The position numbers were made by a program, and so were the translations under genes. Source: Enterococcus sp. 9E7_DIV0242 (GTDB lineage Bacteria > Bacillota > Bacilli > Lactobacillales > Enterococcaceae). Taken from it: a stretch of 64,000 nt of DNA. Every line of letters starts with the position of its first letter. Positions within the stretch are counted from its first letter, which is position 1. The DNA is taken from the NCBI RefSeq assembly GCF_002140975.2, contig NZ_CP147247.1, positions 1,736,001 through 1,800,000 on the forward strand. The letters are read 5' to 3'. The notes under the pieces were generated by a model. It did not search any database, had not been told where the DNA came from, and saw nothing but the letters and a program-made list of their open reading frames with translations. Of this stretch, positions 33,775 to 42,923 are shown in pieces.

Positions 33775-33897
33775 CATCATCTACTTCCTATCACTCATTT
33801 CTCACTATCTGCTTCCTATATTTTTACAGTTATCTATTGATAGTCTATAATAAAACTGAGCGTTCCTTTAACGGAACCCTAGAAAGGGAGAGAGAAA

Positions 33898-35070
33898 ATG
33901 AACAAAGAGAAGAGCCGTTGGCAACGTTTCTTAGGGGGTGGAAATTTACTATTTACCCTAGCAGTATTGTGTCTCATTGCGATACTGATTTTTCTATTTC
34001 ACACAATCTCATTTATTTTCAACCCATTATGGGTCATTTTTATCACTGTTCTTCCTCCGGCAGTTTTCGGAATTGTTATTTATTATTTACTGAATCCTAT
34101 TGTTAAACGCTTGGATAAAAAAATGCCTCGTGTCTGGATCATCGCCGGGCTGTACATCCTTATTTTGGCCTTGTTATTCTTAGGTGGACTACAAATCTTC
34201 CCAATGATTCAGAAACAGACCGAAGAGTTGATTGAACAATTTCCAACTTTTCTAAATGATTTTCAAAAGAGCGCAGAAGCATTCGTGGCAAAAACACCAT
34301 TTGCAAGCGAGTTTAGTCAAGCGACAGAGTCTTTAGAAAATATTTGGAATAAAATCAGCGGCGTCGCAGGTGACTATCTGCAAAAGGGGGCTCAAGGTTT
34401 GGGGAATGTATTTTCTGCTGTGTCTACTACCTTCCTGACCTTATTTACCGGACCAATCATTGCGTTCTTTCTACTAAAGGATAAAGAAAAATTTTATCAA
34501 ACATTGAAACGCATGTTTCCTCCGGTGTTTCGCAATGATTTTGATGAACTCAGCCAAATTATTAATATTCAGATCGGTGACTATTTAAAAGGACAGATTA
34601 TTGCTTCTCTTGTTTTAGGTGTCATGTATCTGCCGACCTTCCTATTAATTGGTATGCCTTTTGGCGGAATATTGGCTCTGGCCGCTGGGATTTTATGTAT
34701 CATTCCTTATATCGGTCCTTTTATCGCATTTATTCCTGGACTAATCATTGCCTTTCAGGATTCGTCCTTCATGGGGATCAAATTTTTGATTGTCTGGTTT
34801 GTCATTCAATTACTTCATGGTGATTTGGTTGTCCCTCGTGTAATGGGTGATAAACTGAAAATCCATCCGATTACGATTCTGCTCGTTTTACTGGTCATGG
34901 GTGATTTATTAGGACTTGTAGGGGTCATTTTCGGAATTCCGATTTATTGTCTGCTCAAGGTTTTCGTTATTTATCTTTTCCGTAAATTTAAACAGCGTTA
35001 CAATCGTTTTTATGGAGAAAAAGGGAAGTATGAAGAGACTGAATTTACGAAGGATGAGTATTTGAAATAG
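33898..35070 (+). CDS. AI-2E family transporter
   Basis: A 390-residue integral membrane protein of the AI-2E exporter / UPF0118 family. Hydrophobic helices pair near the N-terminus and again from ~160 to ~365. Family signatures are FLLIGMPFGGILALAAGILCIIPYIGPF in outline and VVPRVMGDKLKIHPITILLVLL. Members include Na+/H+ antiporters and putative autoinducer-2 exporters, so the substrate is not certain. Strong site AAAGGGAG before ATG. Confidence 0.88.
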   Translation: MNKEKSRWQRFLGGGNLLFTLAVLCLIAILIFLFHTISFIFNPLWVIFITVLPPAVFGIVIYYLLNPIVKRLDKKMPRVWIIAGLYILILALLFLGGLQIFPMIQKQTEELIEQFPTFLNDFQKSAEAFVAKTPFASEFSQATESLENIWNKISGVAGDYLQKGAQGLGNVFSAVSTTFLTLFTGPIIAFFLLKDKEKFYQTLKRMFPPVFRNDFDELSQIINIQIGDYLKGQIIASLVLGVMYLPTFLLIGMPFGGILALAAGILCIIPYIGPFIAFIPGLIIAFQDSSFMGIKFLIVWFVIQLLHGDLVVPRVMGDKLKIHPITILLVLLVMGDLLGLVGVIFGIPIYCLLKVFVIYLFRKFKQRYNRFYGEKGKYEETEFTKDEYLK

Positions 35071-35145
35071 AATAATAGAGTAACTTTGTGTGGTAATTCG
35101 CAAAGGATAATGATACAGCCGCCTGTGTTATAGCCGCTGTATCAC

Positions 35146-35179
35146 AAAAAGACCGACATCATGAGATGTCGGTCTTTTT
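35146..35179. terminator. Bidirectional terminator between transporter and pta
   Basis: AAAAAGACCGACATC, loop ATGA, and the exact reverse complement, so it serves the converging genes in both directions. A second perfect hairpin TGATACAGC/GCTGTATCA precedes it at about 35,111-35,143. Confidence 0.9.
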
Positions 35180-35192
35180 GTCGTTCTTCTAA

Positions 35193-36176
35193 TTAGTTAT
35201 CCATCAACGCTTGAGCTGCTGTAATGATAGATAGCTTGTATACATCTTCTTCATTCGCACCACGTGACAAGTCTGAAACAGGTTTGTTCAAGCCTTGCAA
35301 GATTGGTCCGATTGCTTCAAAGTTACCTAAACGTTGTGCAATTTTATAGCCAATATTTCCTGATTGCAGTTCAGGGAATACAAAGACTGTTGCTTTACCC
35401 GCAACATTAGAACCTGGTGCTTTCAATTGTGCAACAGAAGCTGCATAAGAAGCATCAAACTGTAATTCACCATCGATGTCCAAATCAGGCGCTAATTCTT
35501 TCGCAATTCTTGTTGCTTCAACAACTTTATCTACTTCCGGCGCTTTTGCAGAACCCTTGGTAGAGAAGCTCATCATTGCTACTTTAGGCTCAATGTCAAA
35601 CAGCTTCGCTGTTTTTGCGCTTTCAATTGCAATTCCAGCTAACTCTTCCGCATTAGGATTTACATTGATTGCACAGTCAGAGAAAATATATCTTTCTTGT
35701 CCGCGTCCATGGAACATGATCATTGCCCCACTTGTACGGCTAACTCCTGGTTTTGTTTTAATGATTTGTAGTGCCGGACGTACCGTATCACCTGTTGAAT
35801 GGACCGCTCCACTGACCATTCCGTCAGCAACTCCCATATATGTCAACATTGTTCCAAAGTAGTTTACGTCTTTCAGAATCTTTTCAGCGTCTTCTTTGCT
35901 GACTTTTCCTTTACGACGTTCTACAAATGATTCAACCATTTCATCCCATTGGTCATAGTTATCAGGATCAACAATCGTAAAATTAGATGTTTTGATTCCA
36001 CGGGCATGGGCTGCTTTAACGATCTCGTCTGGGTTACCAATCAAAACAGGCTCAAGTAACTCTTCCGCCTTCAAACGAGCAGCAGCACCTAAAATTCTTG
36101 GATCCAACGCTTCCGGAAAAACAATCTTCACATTTTTATTAATGATTTTCGCTTCTAAGTTATCGAATAGTTCCAC
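35193..36176 (-). CDS. pta: Phosphate acetyltransferase
   Basis: A 327-residue short-form Pta that converts acetyl-CoA and phosphate to acetyl phosphate in the acetate overflow pathway. Family signatures include KIVFPEALDPRILGAA near the start, MVSGAVHSTGDTVRPALQIIKTKPGVSRTSGAMIM in outline, and the closing AQRLGNFEAIGPILQGLNKPVSDLSRG region. It is full length. It follows ung on the same strand and would normally continue to tsaE, from which it is separated here by the WxL island. Confidence 0.96.
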   Translation of the reverse strand: MELFDNLEAKIINKNVKIVFPEALDPRILGAAARLKAEELLEPVLIGNPDEIVKAAHARGIKTSNFTIVDPDNYDQWDEMVESFVERRKGKVSKEDAEKILKDVNYFGTMLTYMGVADGMVSGAVHSTGDTVRPALQIIKTKPGVSRTSGAMIMFHGRGQERYIFSDCAINVNPNAEELAGIAIESAKTAKLFDIEPKVAMMSFSTKGSAKAPEVDKVVEATRIAKELAPDLDIDGELQFDASYAASVAQLKAPGSNVAGKATVFVFPELQSGNIGYKIAQRLGNFEAIGPILQGLNKPVSDLSRGANEEDVYKLSIITAAQALMDN

Positions 36177-36332
36177 AATATACCCTCCAGTATTCTTTTA
36201 CATGTTCGCTCTCAATCATACACCATTCTAAAAGAAAATAACAGTTTTTTTTATCTGTATCAGTGAAAAAACCTTATTATGATAACTTATTCACAAACTT
36301 CCAAACCTATACTATAACAGTTCCAATCTGTT

Positions 36333-37016
36333 TTAATACACTGTATCAGGAAGCTGCCAATTGATTGGTGTTTCCCCTAATTGCTCCAAAGCTTGGTTTG
36401 CTTGAGAAAATGGTTTTGACCCGAAAAATCCACGATGTGCAGACAAAGGACTTGGGTGTGGTGATTTAATGATTATATGTTTATTGGTATCGATCATGCG
36501 TATTTTATCCTGTGCCGGTTTCCCCCATAAAATGAAAACAACAGGCTTATCACGCTCATTCAGCTTCTTGATCACTGCATCTGTCAGCTGTTCCCAGCCT
36601 TGTCCGCGATGAGAATACGCCTGACCTGCTCGAACCGTTAATACTGTGTTTAGTAATAGGACCCCCTGCTTCGCCCAACTCTCCAAAAAGCCATGATTGA
36701 CTGGTGCATACCCTAAATCTTCCTGTAGCTCTTTATAGATATTAACCAAGGATGGTGGTGTCTTGATGCCTGGCTGCACAGAAAAGCTCAACCCATGTGC
36801 CTGGTTTGGTCCATGGTAAGGATCTTGTCCTAGAATAACCACTTTGACATCCTCATAAGGAGTCAACTCTAATGCAGTATAGATATGGTACATATCCGGA
36901 TAAATCGTCTGTGTGGCATACTCCGTTTTCAAAAACGTTCTTAACTCACTATAATAGGGTTGGCTAAATTCGTCCGCCAACATTTCTTGCCAGCTATTAT
37001 GAATAATTGTCTTCAT
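36333..37016 (-). CDS. ung: Uracil-DNA glycosylase
   Basis: A 227-residue family-1 UDG that removes uracil from DNA in base excision repair. The catalytic water-activating motif [21 protein letters not shown] is near residue 65, and the DNA-intercalation loop [13 protein letters not shown] near residue 190. Length is normal for the family. It lies upstream of pta in the same direction. Confidence 0.97.
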   Translation of the reverse strand: MKTIIHNSWQEMLADEFSQPYYSELRTFLKTEYATQTIYPDMYHIYTALELTPYEDVKVVILGQDPYHGPNQAHGLSFSVQPGIKTPPSLVNIYKELQEDLGYAPVNHGFLESWAKQGVLLLNTVLTVRAGQAYSHRGQGWEQLTDAVIKKLNERDKPVVFILWGKPAQDKIRMIDTNKHIIIKSPHPSPLSAHRGFFGSKPFSQANQALEQLGETPINWQLPDTVY

Positions 37017-37144
37017 GTCCTCAGCTCCTTTACCTAACTAGAATAACCAACTTTATTAAAAGTTACAAGGAATTTTATTATAACAGTTAGACTGAAAACA
37101 TGGTAAACTATAGATACGTAAAATGAATGAGGTGGAAATAGTTT

Positions 37145-38014
37145 ATGATTAAGTTAATAGCTTCAGATATGGATGGTACATTGCTAGATTCTAAGATGGC
37201 CATTTCTGATGACAACGCTTCTGCTATTCGTGAAGCGGCTCGTCAAGGTGTCGAATTTATGGTGGCTACTGGTCGGGCATACTCAGAAGCGCAACCTGCA
37301 TTGGAAGAAGCGGGGATCGATTGTGCAATGATCACGCTAAATGGAGCACAGGTTTTCGATAAGCAAGGAAAGACGATTTTTACTGCTGGGATCGAGAAAG
37401 CTACTGCTAAAAAAGTTCTAGATCTACTTGATCAAAATAATATTTATTATGAGATTTCTACAAATGAGGGAATCTTCTCCGAGCATCAGGAAAAGAGAAT
37501 TGAGAATTTTGCTGCGCATATTGCAGAAACCATGCCTCACTTAACCTATAAGGTAGCGATTGCAATGGCAGCCGCTCATTTGTCACTATTAAAAATCACT
37601 TATGTGACAGATATGAGCGAAGTCATCGATCGTGAAGATATTGAAATATTAAAAATTATCGGCTTCAGCATCGATGGTCCAAAAGTACTGGGCCCAACGG
37701 GAATGGAGATTGAAAAGCTGCCGGGTGTTGTGGTTACTTCTTCCGCTCAAAATAATATCGAAATTAATCATAAAAACGCGCAAAAAGGGATCGCAGTTGC
37801 GCATGTTGCAAAATTGCGAGGAATCAAAGCGGAACAGGTGATGACAATCGGAGATAATTTCAACGATGTCAGCATGCTGCAATGGGCCGGCGTAAGTTTT
37901 GCGATGGGCAATGCAGAAGTAGAGGTTAAGGATTATGCCAAGTATGTGACATCAACAAACTTGGAAAATGGTGTAGGTGAAGCAATTTTACGGGCGATTC
38001 GTGAAGATTTATAG
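37145..38014 (+). CDS. Cof-type HAD-IIB sugar phosphatase
   Basis: A 289-residue HAD phosphatase. Motif I is ASDMDGTLLDS, motif II is in VATGRAYSEA, and motifs III/IV (KGIAVAHVAKLRGI, IGDNFNDVSML) near the C-terminus are intact, with the Cof-type cap between. It likely acts on sugar phosphates or flavin/PLP cofactors. Divergent from ung. Confidence 0.93.
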   Translation: MIKLIASDMDGTLLDSKMAISDDNASAIREAARQGVEFMVATGRAYSEAQPALEEAGIDCAMITLNGAQVFDKQGKTIFTAGIEKATAKKVLDLLDQNNIYYEISTNEGIFSEHQEKRIENFAAHIAETMPHLTYKVAIAMAAAHLSLLKITYVTDMSEVIDREDIEILKIIGFSIDGPKVLGPTGMEIEKLPGVVVTSSAQNNIEINHKNAQKGIAVAHVAKLRGIKAEQVMTIGDNFNDVSMLQWAGVSFAMGNAEVEVKDYAKYVTSTNLENGVGEAILRAIREDL

Positions 38015-38049
38015 TTTTTGTCGGTAAATCTGAAAAGAGGTGGAGCTTC

Positions 38050-38571
38050 GTGTCTGAATACTTTATTCAGGAGCAACAATTGAGCAACGTGACCCGAACC
38101 ATTGTAAAAGATGAAGATGGTACATCACTTTTTTTGCTGGTGGGACGCTGGGGCACTCGTGGAGATGCCTTATCGCTTTACGCTATGAACGGTGAACTGG
38201 TTGCCAGTATCAAACAGCTGTCGTTTTTCTTCGGCACTCGTTTTGATCTTTATAAGGGGTTCGAAAAGGTTGGCACATTGAAAAAGCTATTGAATCTAAA
38301 TGCCGATTTTTACTACGTGAATCAGCTTCACTGGACAGTAATCGGGGATATTCGAAATCACTATTATACAATCCATCATAACAACCATAAAATCATGGAA
38401 ATGAGTAAGGCTACTCTTTTCACAGGCAATTATTTTTGTCTGGAAGTTGAGAACGATGAAGATGCCCCGTTATGTATTTGCATTGCAGCGGTTCTTGATT
38501 ACTGGCTTTACAATAAAAAAAGAGAAAATGATCAGAAACGCCAGACGATGGTCGGCTGGGGTTCCTGCTAA
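38050..38571 (+). CDS. LURP-one-related (YxjI-like) protein
   Basis: A 173-residue protein of the LURP-one-related / YxjI group, a single tubby-like beta barrel without catalytic motif. GTG start with GAGGTGG upstream, 35 bp after the HAD gene, so the two are probably co-transcribed. Function unknown; the fold suggests membrane-lipid association. A second family member lies at 54787-55290. Confidence 0.7.
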   Translation: MSEYFIQEQQLSNVTRTIVKDEDGTSLFLLVGRWGTRGDALSLYAMNGELVASIKQLSFFFGTRFDLYKGFEKVGTLKKLLNLNADFYYVNQLHWTVIGDIRNHYYTIHHNNHKIMEMSKATLFTGNYFCLEVENDEDAPLCICIAAVLDYWLYNKKRENDQKRQTMVGWGSC

Positions 38572-38575
38572 AAAT

Positions 38576-38618
38576 AAAAAATGAGCCAACAGGTTTTATC
38601 CCTGTCGGCTCATTTTTT
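38576..38618. terminator. Bidirectional terminator between convergent genes
   Basis: AAAAAATGAGCC...GGCTCATTTTTT arms with an inner CAGG/CCTG pair around TTTTATC. A-runs and T-runs flank both sides, so it serves both the LURP-like gene and the acetyltransferase. Confidence 0.85.
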
Positions 38619-39196
38619 TATTCATCTATCCTCTTTTGCATATGTTCATAAAGGTGCCCACTGATCATGCGCTCTTCTACGAATTTATAGCCATGGCGCT
38701 CATATAAACGTTTTGCATTTGGATTTGCTTTATCTACACTCAGACCAATCACTGATTTTCCTTCTCTTTTAGCCAGTTCAGGTAATGCTTCCAATAGTTT
38801 AGAGCCAATCCCCAGCCCACGGAAATCGGCACCTACAGAAATCGTATCCAAATACCATTCATTTGGCAGTGTTTCCGGATCGATAAAAAGCTGTAGATTT
38901 TCATTAAACCCATGTTTTTTCAGTGTGTTCTTCAATGGTTCATCAATAGTTGGTTCATCTTCTGCAGAGTAGCCGAAAGCAATTCCTGCTACCTGTCCTT
39001 CGACCTCATAAACGAGTCCTCTTTTGTATCCGTAGCGGTACGTAGGATCTGCTATGGTTTCTTCAAGGATCGCCGCCACCATTTCCTCTGAAACCTCATC
39101 AAAAATAGGCAGCTCCATATCTTTTAAAATAACAAGAATCAATGGAGCGATCATCGCGCCATCTTCTTTTCTTGCAAAACGAATCATTCTTATCAC
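38618..39196 (-). CDS. GNAT-family N-acetyltransferase
   Basis: A 192-residue acetyltransferase. The acetyl-CoA loop is ISVGADFRGLGIGSKLLEALPELA, and the C-terminal motif is NPNAKRLYERHGYKFVEE. Substrate unknown. Convergent with the LURP-like gene. Confidence 0.88.
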   Translation of the reverse strand: MIRMIRFARKEDGAMIAPLILVILKDMELPIFDEVSEEMVAAILEETIADPTYRYGYKRGLVYEVEGQVAGIAFGYSAEDEPTIDEPLKNTLKKHGFNENLQLFIDPETLPNEWYLDTISVGADFRGLGIGSKLLEALPELAKREGKSVIGLSVDKANPNAKRLYERHGYKFVEERMISGHLYEHMQKRIDE

Positions 39197-39307
39197 TCAC
39201 TTTCTACAGTGAGTGTACCATTTTTTTATAGTAATTTCATCTTTATTACTCTTTCTTGCATAGCTGAAAAAAACATCGATGCACAAAATATTATTCACTT
39301 TTATCTA

Positions 39308-41974
39308 TCAGCCTAATGCGGCCTGTGGGTAAGTAATAAACAAACTGACCATATAACTGATTTCTCCGGCCGAAATCGTCACAGCATACTTCTCTTCAAT
39401 CGATTGAACGGCTTCTCTGATTACCAGGTGTTCCCAGGGAAACTGCTCTTCATACGCTGCTTGATCTGGAAAATCATTGCCTCTGCCGCCTTTTTTCAAC
39501 CCATCTACCAAACAGCAGATATGAAAAATTGCACCAAATATCGTGCGCTTGTGGAACTGTCGCTGCAGCTTTTTCTCCAAATGCGGCAAGATACTTTTGA
39601 TATCTGTCACAATTTCATTGCTGTCAATTTCAGAAAGCTCCTCTTTCAAGGTTTGACCAATATTCCGATAAGTACTATCAATATCCACGATTTCTTGAAT
39701 CTGAGACAGTGCTTCCGACTGGAACAAATCATATAATTGAAATTGTGTGATACTCGTTTTGATAGGCAATGACGACACAATACACAAAATTGTATATTTT
39801 TTTTGCATCGCAAAAAGATAGTTGGTGGCACTCTCATTGTGTAATAAGGTTACAGGAATAATTTTCACTTCTTCTGTATTGATTGCCAACTTATTTTCCA
39901 AAATATTTTTCATCGTTACAGCAGTCCCCTCGCCAGTCACGCAAAAGGTCAGAATTACGGCTTCTTTTTTATCATCCCAAGCAGAATGACAAACAGAGGT
40001 CTCGACTGTTTGAGCGTATTCGTTTACTTGCAAGGTAGACTGGTAGATTTCATCCAGAGAAATCCCCAGCACAGCTTTTCGAGTTGCTTCCAGCACATGA
40101 GACGTACTTACCAGACCAATCGTCGCACAATGATTCCCCAGCTCCTTTTCTATTTCATGGCCGATATTGTTTAAAGACCCCATATCAACTAAAAACAGCA
40201 AATCGGCCGTTGTCTTACTTTCAATCAAGAGCTGCTTCAAACGTTTCAACATAGCACTTGGACTCTCTTCAAGATCCATATTGATTCCCCAAGCACCTTG
40301 CTCAACATTCAATAGTCGATTGACAAAGGTCGTCATAGACGTTGCTGTAGAAGCCCCGTGAGCCAGAACGATTACCTGAACCTGCTTGGATTTCTCTGGG
40401 CCTTCATCACTGTTATAGATAAAAAACATTGCCAGAAAAACAGCTTCTTCATCCGGTATATTGATATCCAGCGAGCAGTTCAAGTACAACAAACACTCTT
40501 TAGCGATCATGATATATTCTGGATACTTCGTCTCAATCTCAAGACTATCCGGATGAATTGTGACAGGATCACCACGTCGAATTCGATCATAGGTATTGAG
40601 TAAATGGATGGCCAAGCTCGCTTGAATTTTCTCATTCAGCTTCCGATTCAATAACTGCTCTGCCAGCTGAATCGTCTGAATACACGTTTCGTATAAGGGT
40701 TCTGAAAAAACGGATTTCAGATTTTTGATCGATCGTCCGTCGCTCTCTTCTCGATAAAAGGACAAATAATTTTCCTCAACAATTTTTACAAGTTCTTCAT
40801 AGCTTAGCTTCCCTGATTTTACCTCATCGGTCTTTTCATTCAACAGTTTATAAATATTTTTCTGGTCTGAGGCCCCCTCGTTATCCAGTTCTTTATCTGG
40901 TTGAAAAAGAACATATCTGCCAACCGTTGTTTTCATCTTTTGCCAAATGATTCGTTTGTCCGGTTCCTGATACAGACCATTCAAAATATGAGACGCCAAC
41001 TCCGGACTATGTATACGGATATCTTGTTGTCCATTTAAAAGAAAATCAGCATACGCCTTTGCACAGCATAGCTGGATATCACTTTTTAGCTGTCCGATAT
41101 TGCTGGGACAATGATAACTGATTAGTGCTCTCAAGCTATTTTGTGTAATTTTAATTGGCTCGTTCAAGCGGTTGGCTTCCGCCTGTAAAAACAACGAGAC
41201 CAAGCCGGCTCTTTCCTCTAGGGTTCGTTCCGCTAAGCTTGGAATTTTCAGAACCATTGGTATTCGTCTTTGAAATGTCTGCAGCAACGCGGAATTAGGC
41301 GCTTCCGTCGTTGCTGCGATCAGCTGAACCGTTGCGCTTCGTTCCCTCGCAGTTTCGCCTAAACGGTTATACGTCCCATAATCAATAAACGTGAACAACA
41401 TTTCCTGCCCTTCCGGAGGCAAACGATGGATCTCATCTAAAAACAAAATGCCTCCATCCGCTTTCTCAATCAGTCCTCTTCGTTCTTCTTCCGCACCTGT
41501 ATAAGCATTCTTGGTGACCCCAAACAACTGACCCATCAACAATTGGGGATTATTAGCATAATCCGCACAATTGAATCGAATGAATGGATACTCCCCAGAT
41601 TTTCGTTTGACCGTTTTCGCATAATCATAAATATAAGAGACAAACATGGACTTCCCAACACCGGTTTCTCCATAAAAAAGCATATTCAGCCCATTCGGCG
41701 GATACAAAATGGCCGCCTGCGCCTGATTAACAATCATCTTCAATGAAGGATTTTTCAATACAAACTGCTCCAGCTCTGTCATTTTTATCACAGGATGATA
41801 TAAGACCGGCTTACCGCATTCTTTTCGTGCCATTCCCTGAGCAACTAACTGATTCAGATCACTACTGACATTCGCACGAGAAAGCTCCAGCTGTGCCGCC
41901 ACTTCGTTCGTTGTGATCCCCATCCCATCATACAAATCCTTCAACCCTTCGTAAACAAGTTCCATCCGTTTCAT
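39308..41974 (-). CDS. LevR-type sigma-54 activator with PRD and PTS domains
   Basis: An 888-residue regulator. An N-terminal HTH is followed by an AAA+ sigma-54 interaction domain (~65-320, Walker A YGETGVGKS, Walker B GGILFLDEIH). In it the usual GAFTGA loop reads NAYTGA. PRD1 follows, then an EIIA-Man-like domain (LAHGASTATSM), an EIIB-Gat-like part (FCVTGEGTAVTMKN) and a C-terminal PRD2. PTS phosphorylation of PRD/EIIA histidines controls such proteins. The start at 41974 is set by GAGAGGTG. Divergent from the PTS operon, which has a textbook sigma-54 promoter. Confidence 0.93.
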   Translation of the reverse strand: MKRMELVYEGLKDLYDGMGITTNEVAAQLELSRANVSSDLNQLVAQGMARKECGKPVLYHPVIKMTELEQFVLKNPSLKMIVNQAQAAILYPPNGLNMLFYGETGVGKSMFVSYIYDYAKTVKRKSGEYPFIRFNCADYANNPQLLMGQLFGVTKNAYTGAEEERRGLIEKADGGILFLDEIHRLPPEGQEMLFTFIDYGTYNRLGETARERSATVQLIAATTEAPNSALLQTFQRRIPMVLKIPSLAERTLEERAGLVSLFLQAEANRLNEPIKITQNSLRALISYHCPSNIGQLKSDIQLCCAKAYADFLLNGQQDIRIHSPELASHILNGLYQEPDKRIIWQKMKTTVGRYVLFQPDKELDNEGASDQKNIYKLLNEKTDEVKSGKLSYEELVKIVEENYLSFYREESDGRSIKNLKSVFSEPLYETCIQTIQLAEQLLNRKLNEKIQASLAIHLLNTYDRIRRGDPVTIHPDSLEIETKYPEYIMIAKECLLYLNCSLDINIPDEEAVFLAMFFIYNSDEGPEKSKQVQVIVLAHGASTATSMTTFVNRLLNVEQGAWGINMDLEESPSAMLKRLKQLLIESKTTADLLFLVDMGSLNNIGHEIEKELGNHCATIGLVSTSHVLEATRKAVLGISLDEIYQSTLQVNEYAQTVETSVCHSAWDDKKEAVILTFCVTGEGTAVTMKNILENKLAINTEEVKIIPVTLLHNESATNYLFAMQKKYTILCIVSSLPIKTSITQFQLYDLFQSEALSQIQEIVDIDSTYRNIGQTLKEELSEIDSNEIVTDIKSILPHLEKKLQRQFHKRTIFGAIFHICCLVDGLKKGGRGNDFPDQAAYEEQFPWEHLVIREAVQSIEEKYAVTISAGEISYMVSLFITYPQAALG

Positions 41975-42153
41975 CTCTTCACCTCTCTCTGTTTTCATTT
42001 TAAAGGGTTTTCATAAAATGTAAAGGTCAATCTGCTTTCATGTGTTTCATTTTTTTCTGGGAATCAAAACACATCCCTTTTATCCATACAATATGAGGGA
42101 TAACAGCTATTTTTTCTATTCATTCGAAAACTCGTTTACCGCCTCTTTCACTA

Positions 42154-42228
42154 GACTGTCATCCTCCTGCTTCTTTTCGTACACCACACTACTTTTTGAC
42201 TGTCATGTGTTTTGGCATGCTTCTTGCT
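42154..42228 (+). promoter_or_regulatory. Sigma-54 promoter and activator sites of the PTS operon
   Basis: TGGCATGCTTCTTGCT at 42213-42228 has the conserved GG and GC elements spaced by 10 bp, as in the sigma-54 consensus TGGCAC-N5-TTGC. Two copies of GACTGTCAT (42154-42162 and 42198-42206), 44 bp apart, are candidate binding sites for the LevR-type activator encoded next door. Confidence 0.85.
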
Positions 42229-42267
42229 TTATATAAAGATGAATCAGTAACGATGGGAGGGTTTGTC

Positions 42268-42597
42268 ATGGAAAATAAACTTGTAGAGGAGGATTGGATT
42301 ATTGGCTTGATCTTACAGGGGGGATCAGCAAGAAGTTTGGCTATGCAAGCAATCGATCAAGCATCAATTGGGCAATACCAACAGTCAGAGGCATTAATGT
42401 CTCAGGCACATGAAGCACTCAGTATCGCCCATGATTACCATTCTCTACTGACACATGAAACGATCGAGGAAGCTGTACTGCCTACTCCGTTGCTTTTGAT
42501 GCATGGTCAAGACCATCTGATGAGCGCAATTACCACAATAGATATGGCCGATCGAATGATTCTGCTTTATCGACGATTGGACAAAGGAGGAATCTGA
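42268..42597 (+). CDS. PTS lactose/cellobiose-family EIIA
   Basis: A 109-residue trimeric-type EIIA. It accepts phosphate from HPr on the histidine in the MHGQDHLMSAITT motif and passes it to EIIB. The ATG at 42268 is 7 bp after GGGAGG; the frame is open upstream through the promoter and is not used. First gene of the sigma-54 operon. Confidence 0.92.
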   Translation: MENKLVEEDWIIGLILQGGSARSLAMQAIDQASIGQYQQSEALMSQAHEALSIAHDYHSLLTHETIEEAVLPTPLLLMHGQDHLMSAITTIDMADRMILLYRRLDKGGI

Positions 42598-42599
42598 CC

Positions 42600-42923
42600 A
42601 TGATCAACATCACTGTTGCCTGTGCTGCAGGAATGTCCACCAGTCTTCTCGTCAGCAAAATGGAAAAATATGCGGCAGCTCAAGCGATCGATGTCACGAT
42701 CATTGCTGTTCCGGAAAAACAATTTGACAAGCATTTATCAGAAACAGATATTTTACTTTTGGGCCCTCAAATTTCTTTCCTTGAGGAGAAGTACAAGCAA
42801 AAATATCAGGGAAGTTCTTTGGTTGTAAGTACGATCTCCATTATCGACTATGGGCGAATGGATGGAGCAAAAGTAGTAGAAATGGCATTATCTTTATTAG
42901 AAGGAGGACAAAAAGATGAATAA
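42600..42923 (+). CDS. PTS lactose/cellobiose-family EIIB
   Basis: A 107-residue EIIB with the phospho-accepting cysteine in VACAAGMSTSLLVSKM. It hands phosphate to the incoming sugar with EIIC. Starts 2 bp after the EIIA stop and overlaps the EIIC start by 8 bp, so the three are coupled. Confidence 0.93.
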   Translation: MINITVACAAGMSTSLLVSKMEKYAAAQAIDVTIIAVPEKQFDKHLSETDILLLGPQISFLEEKYKQKYQGSSLVVSTISIIDYGRMDGAKVVEMALSLLEGGQKDE

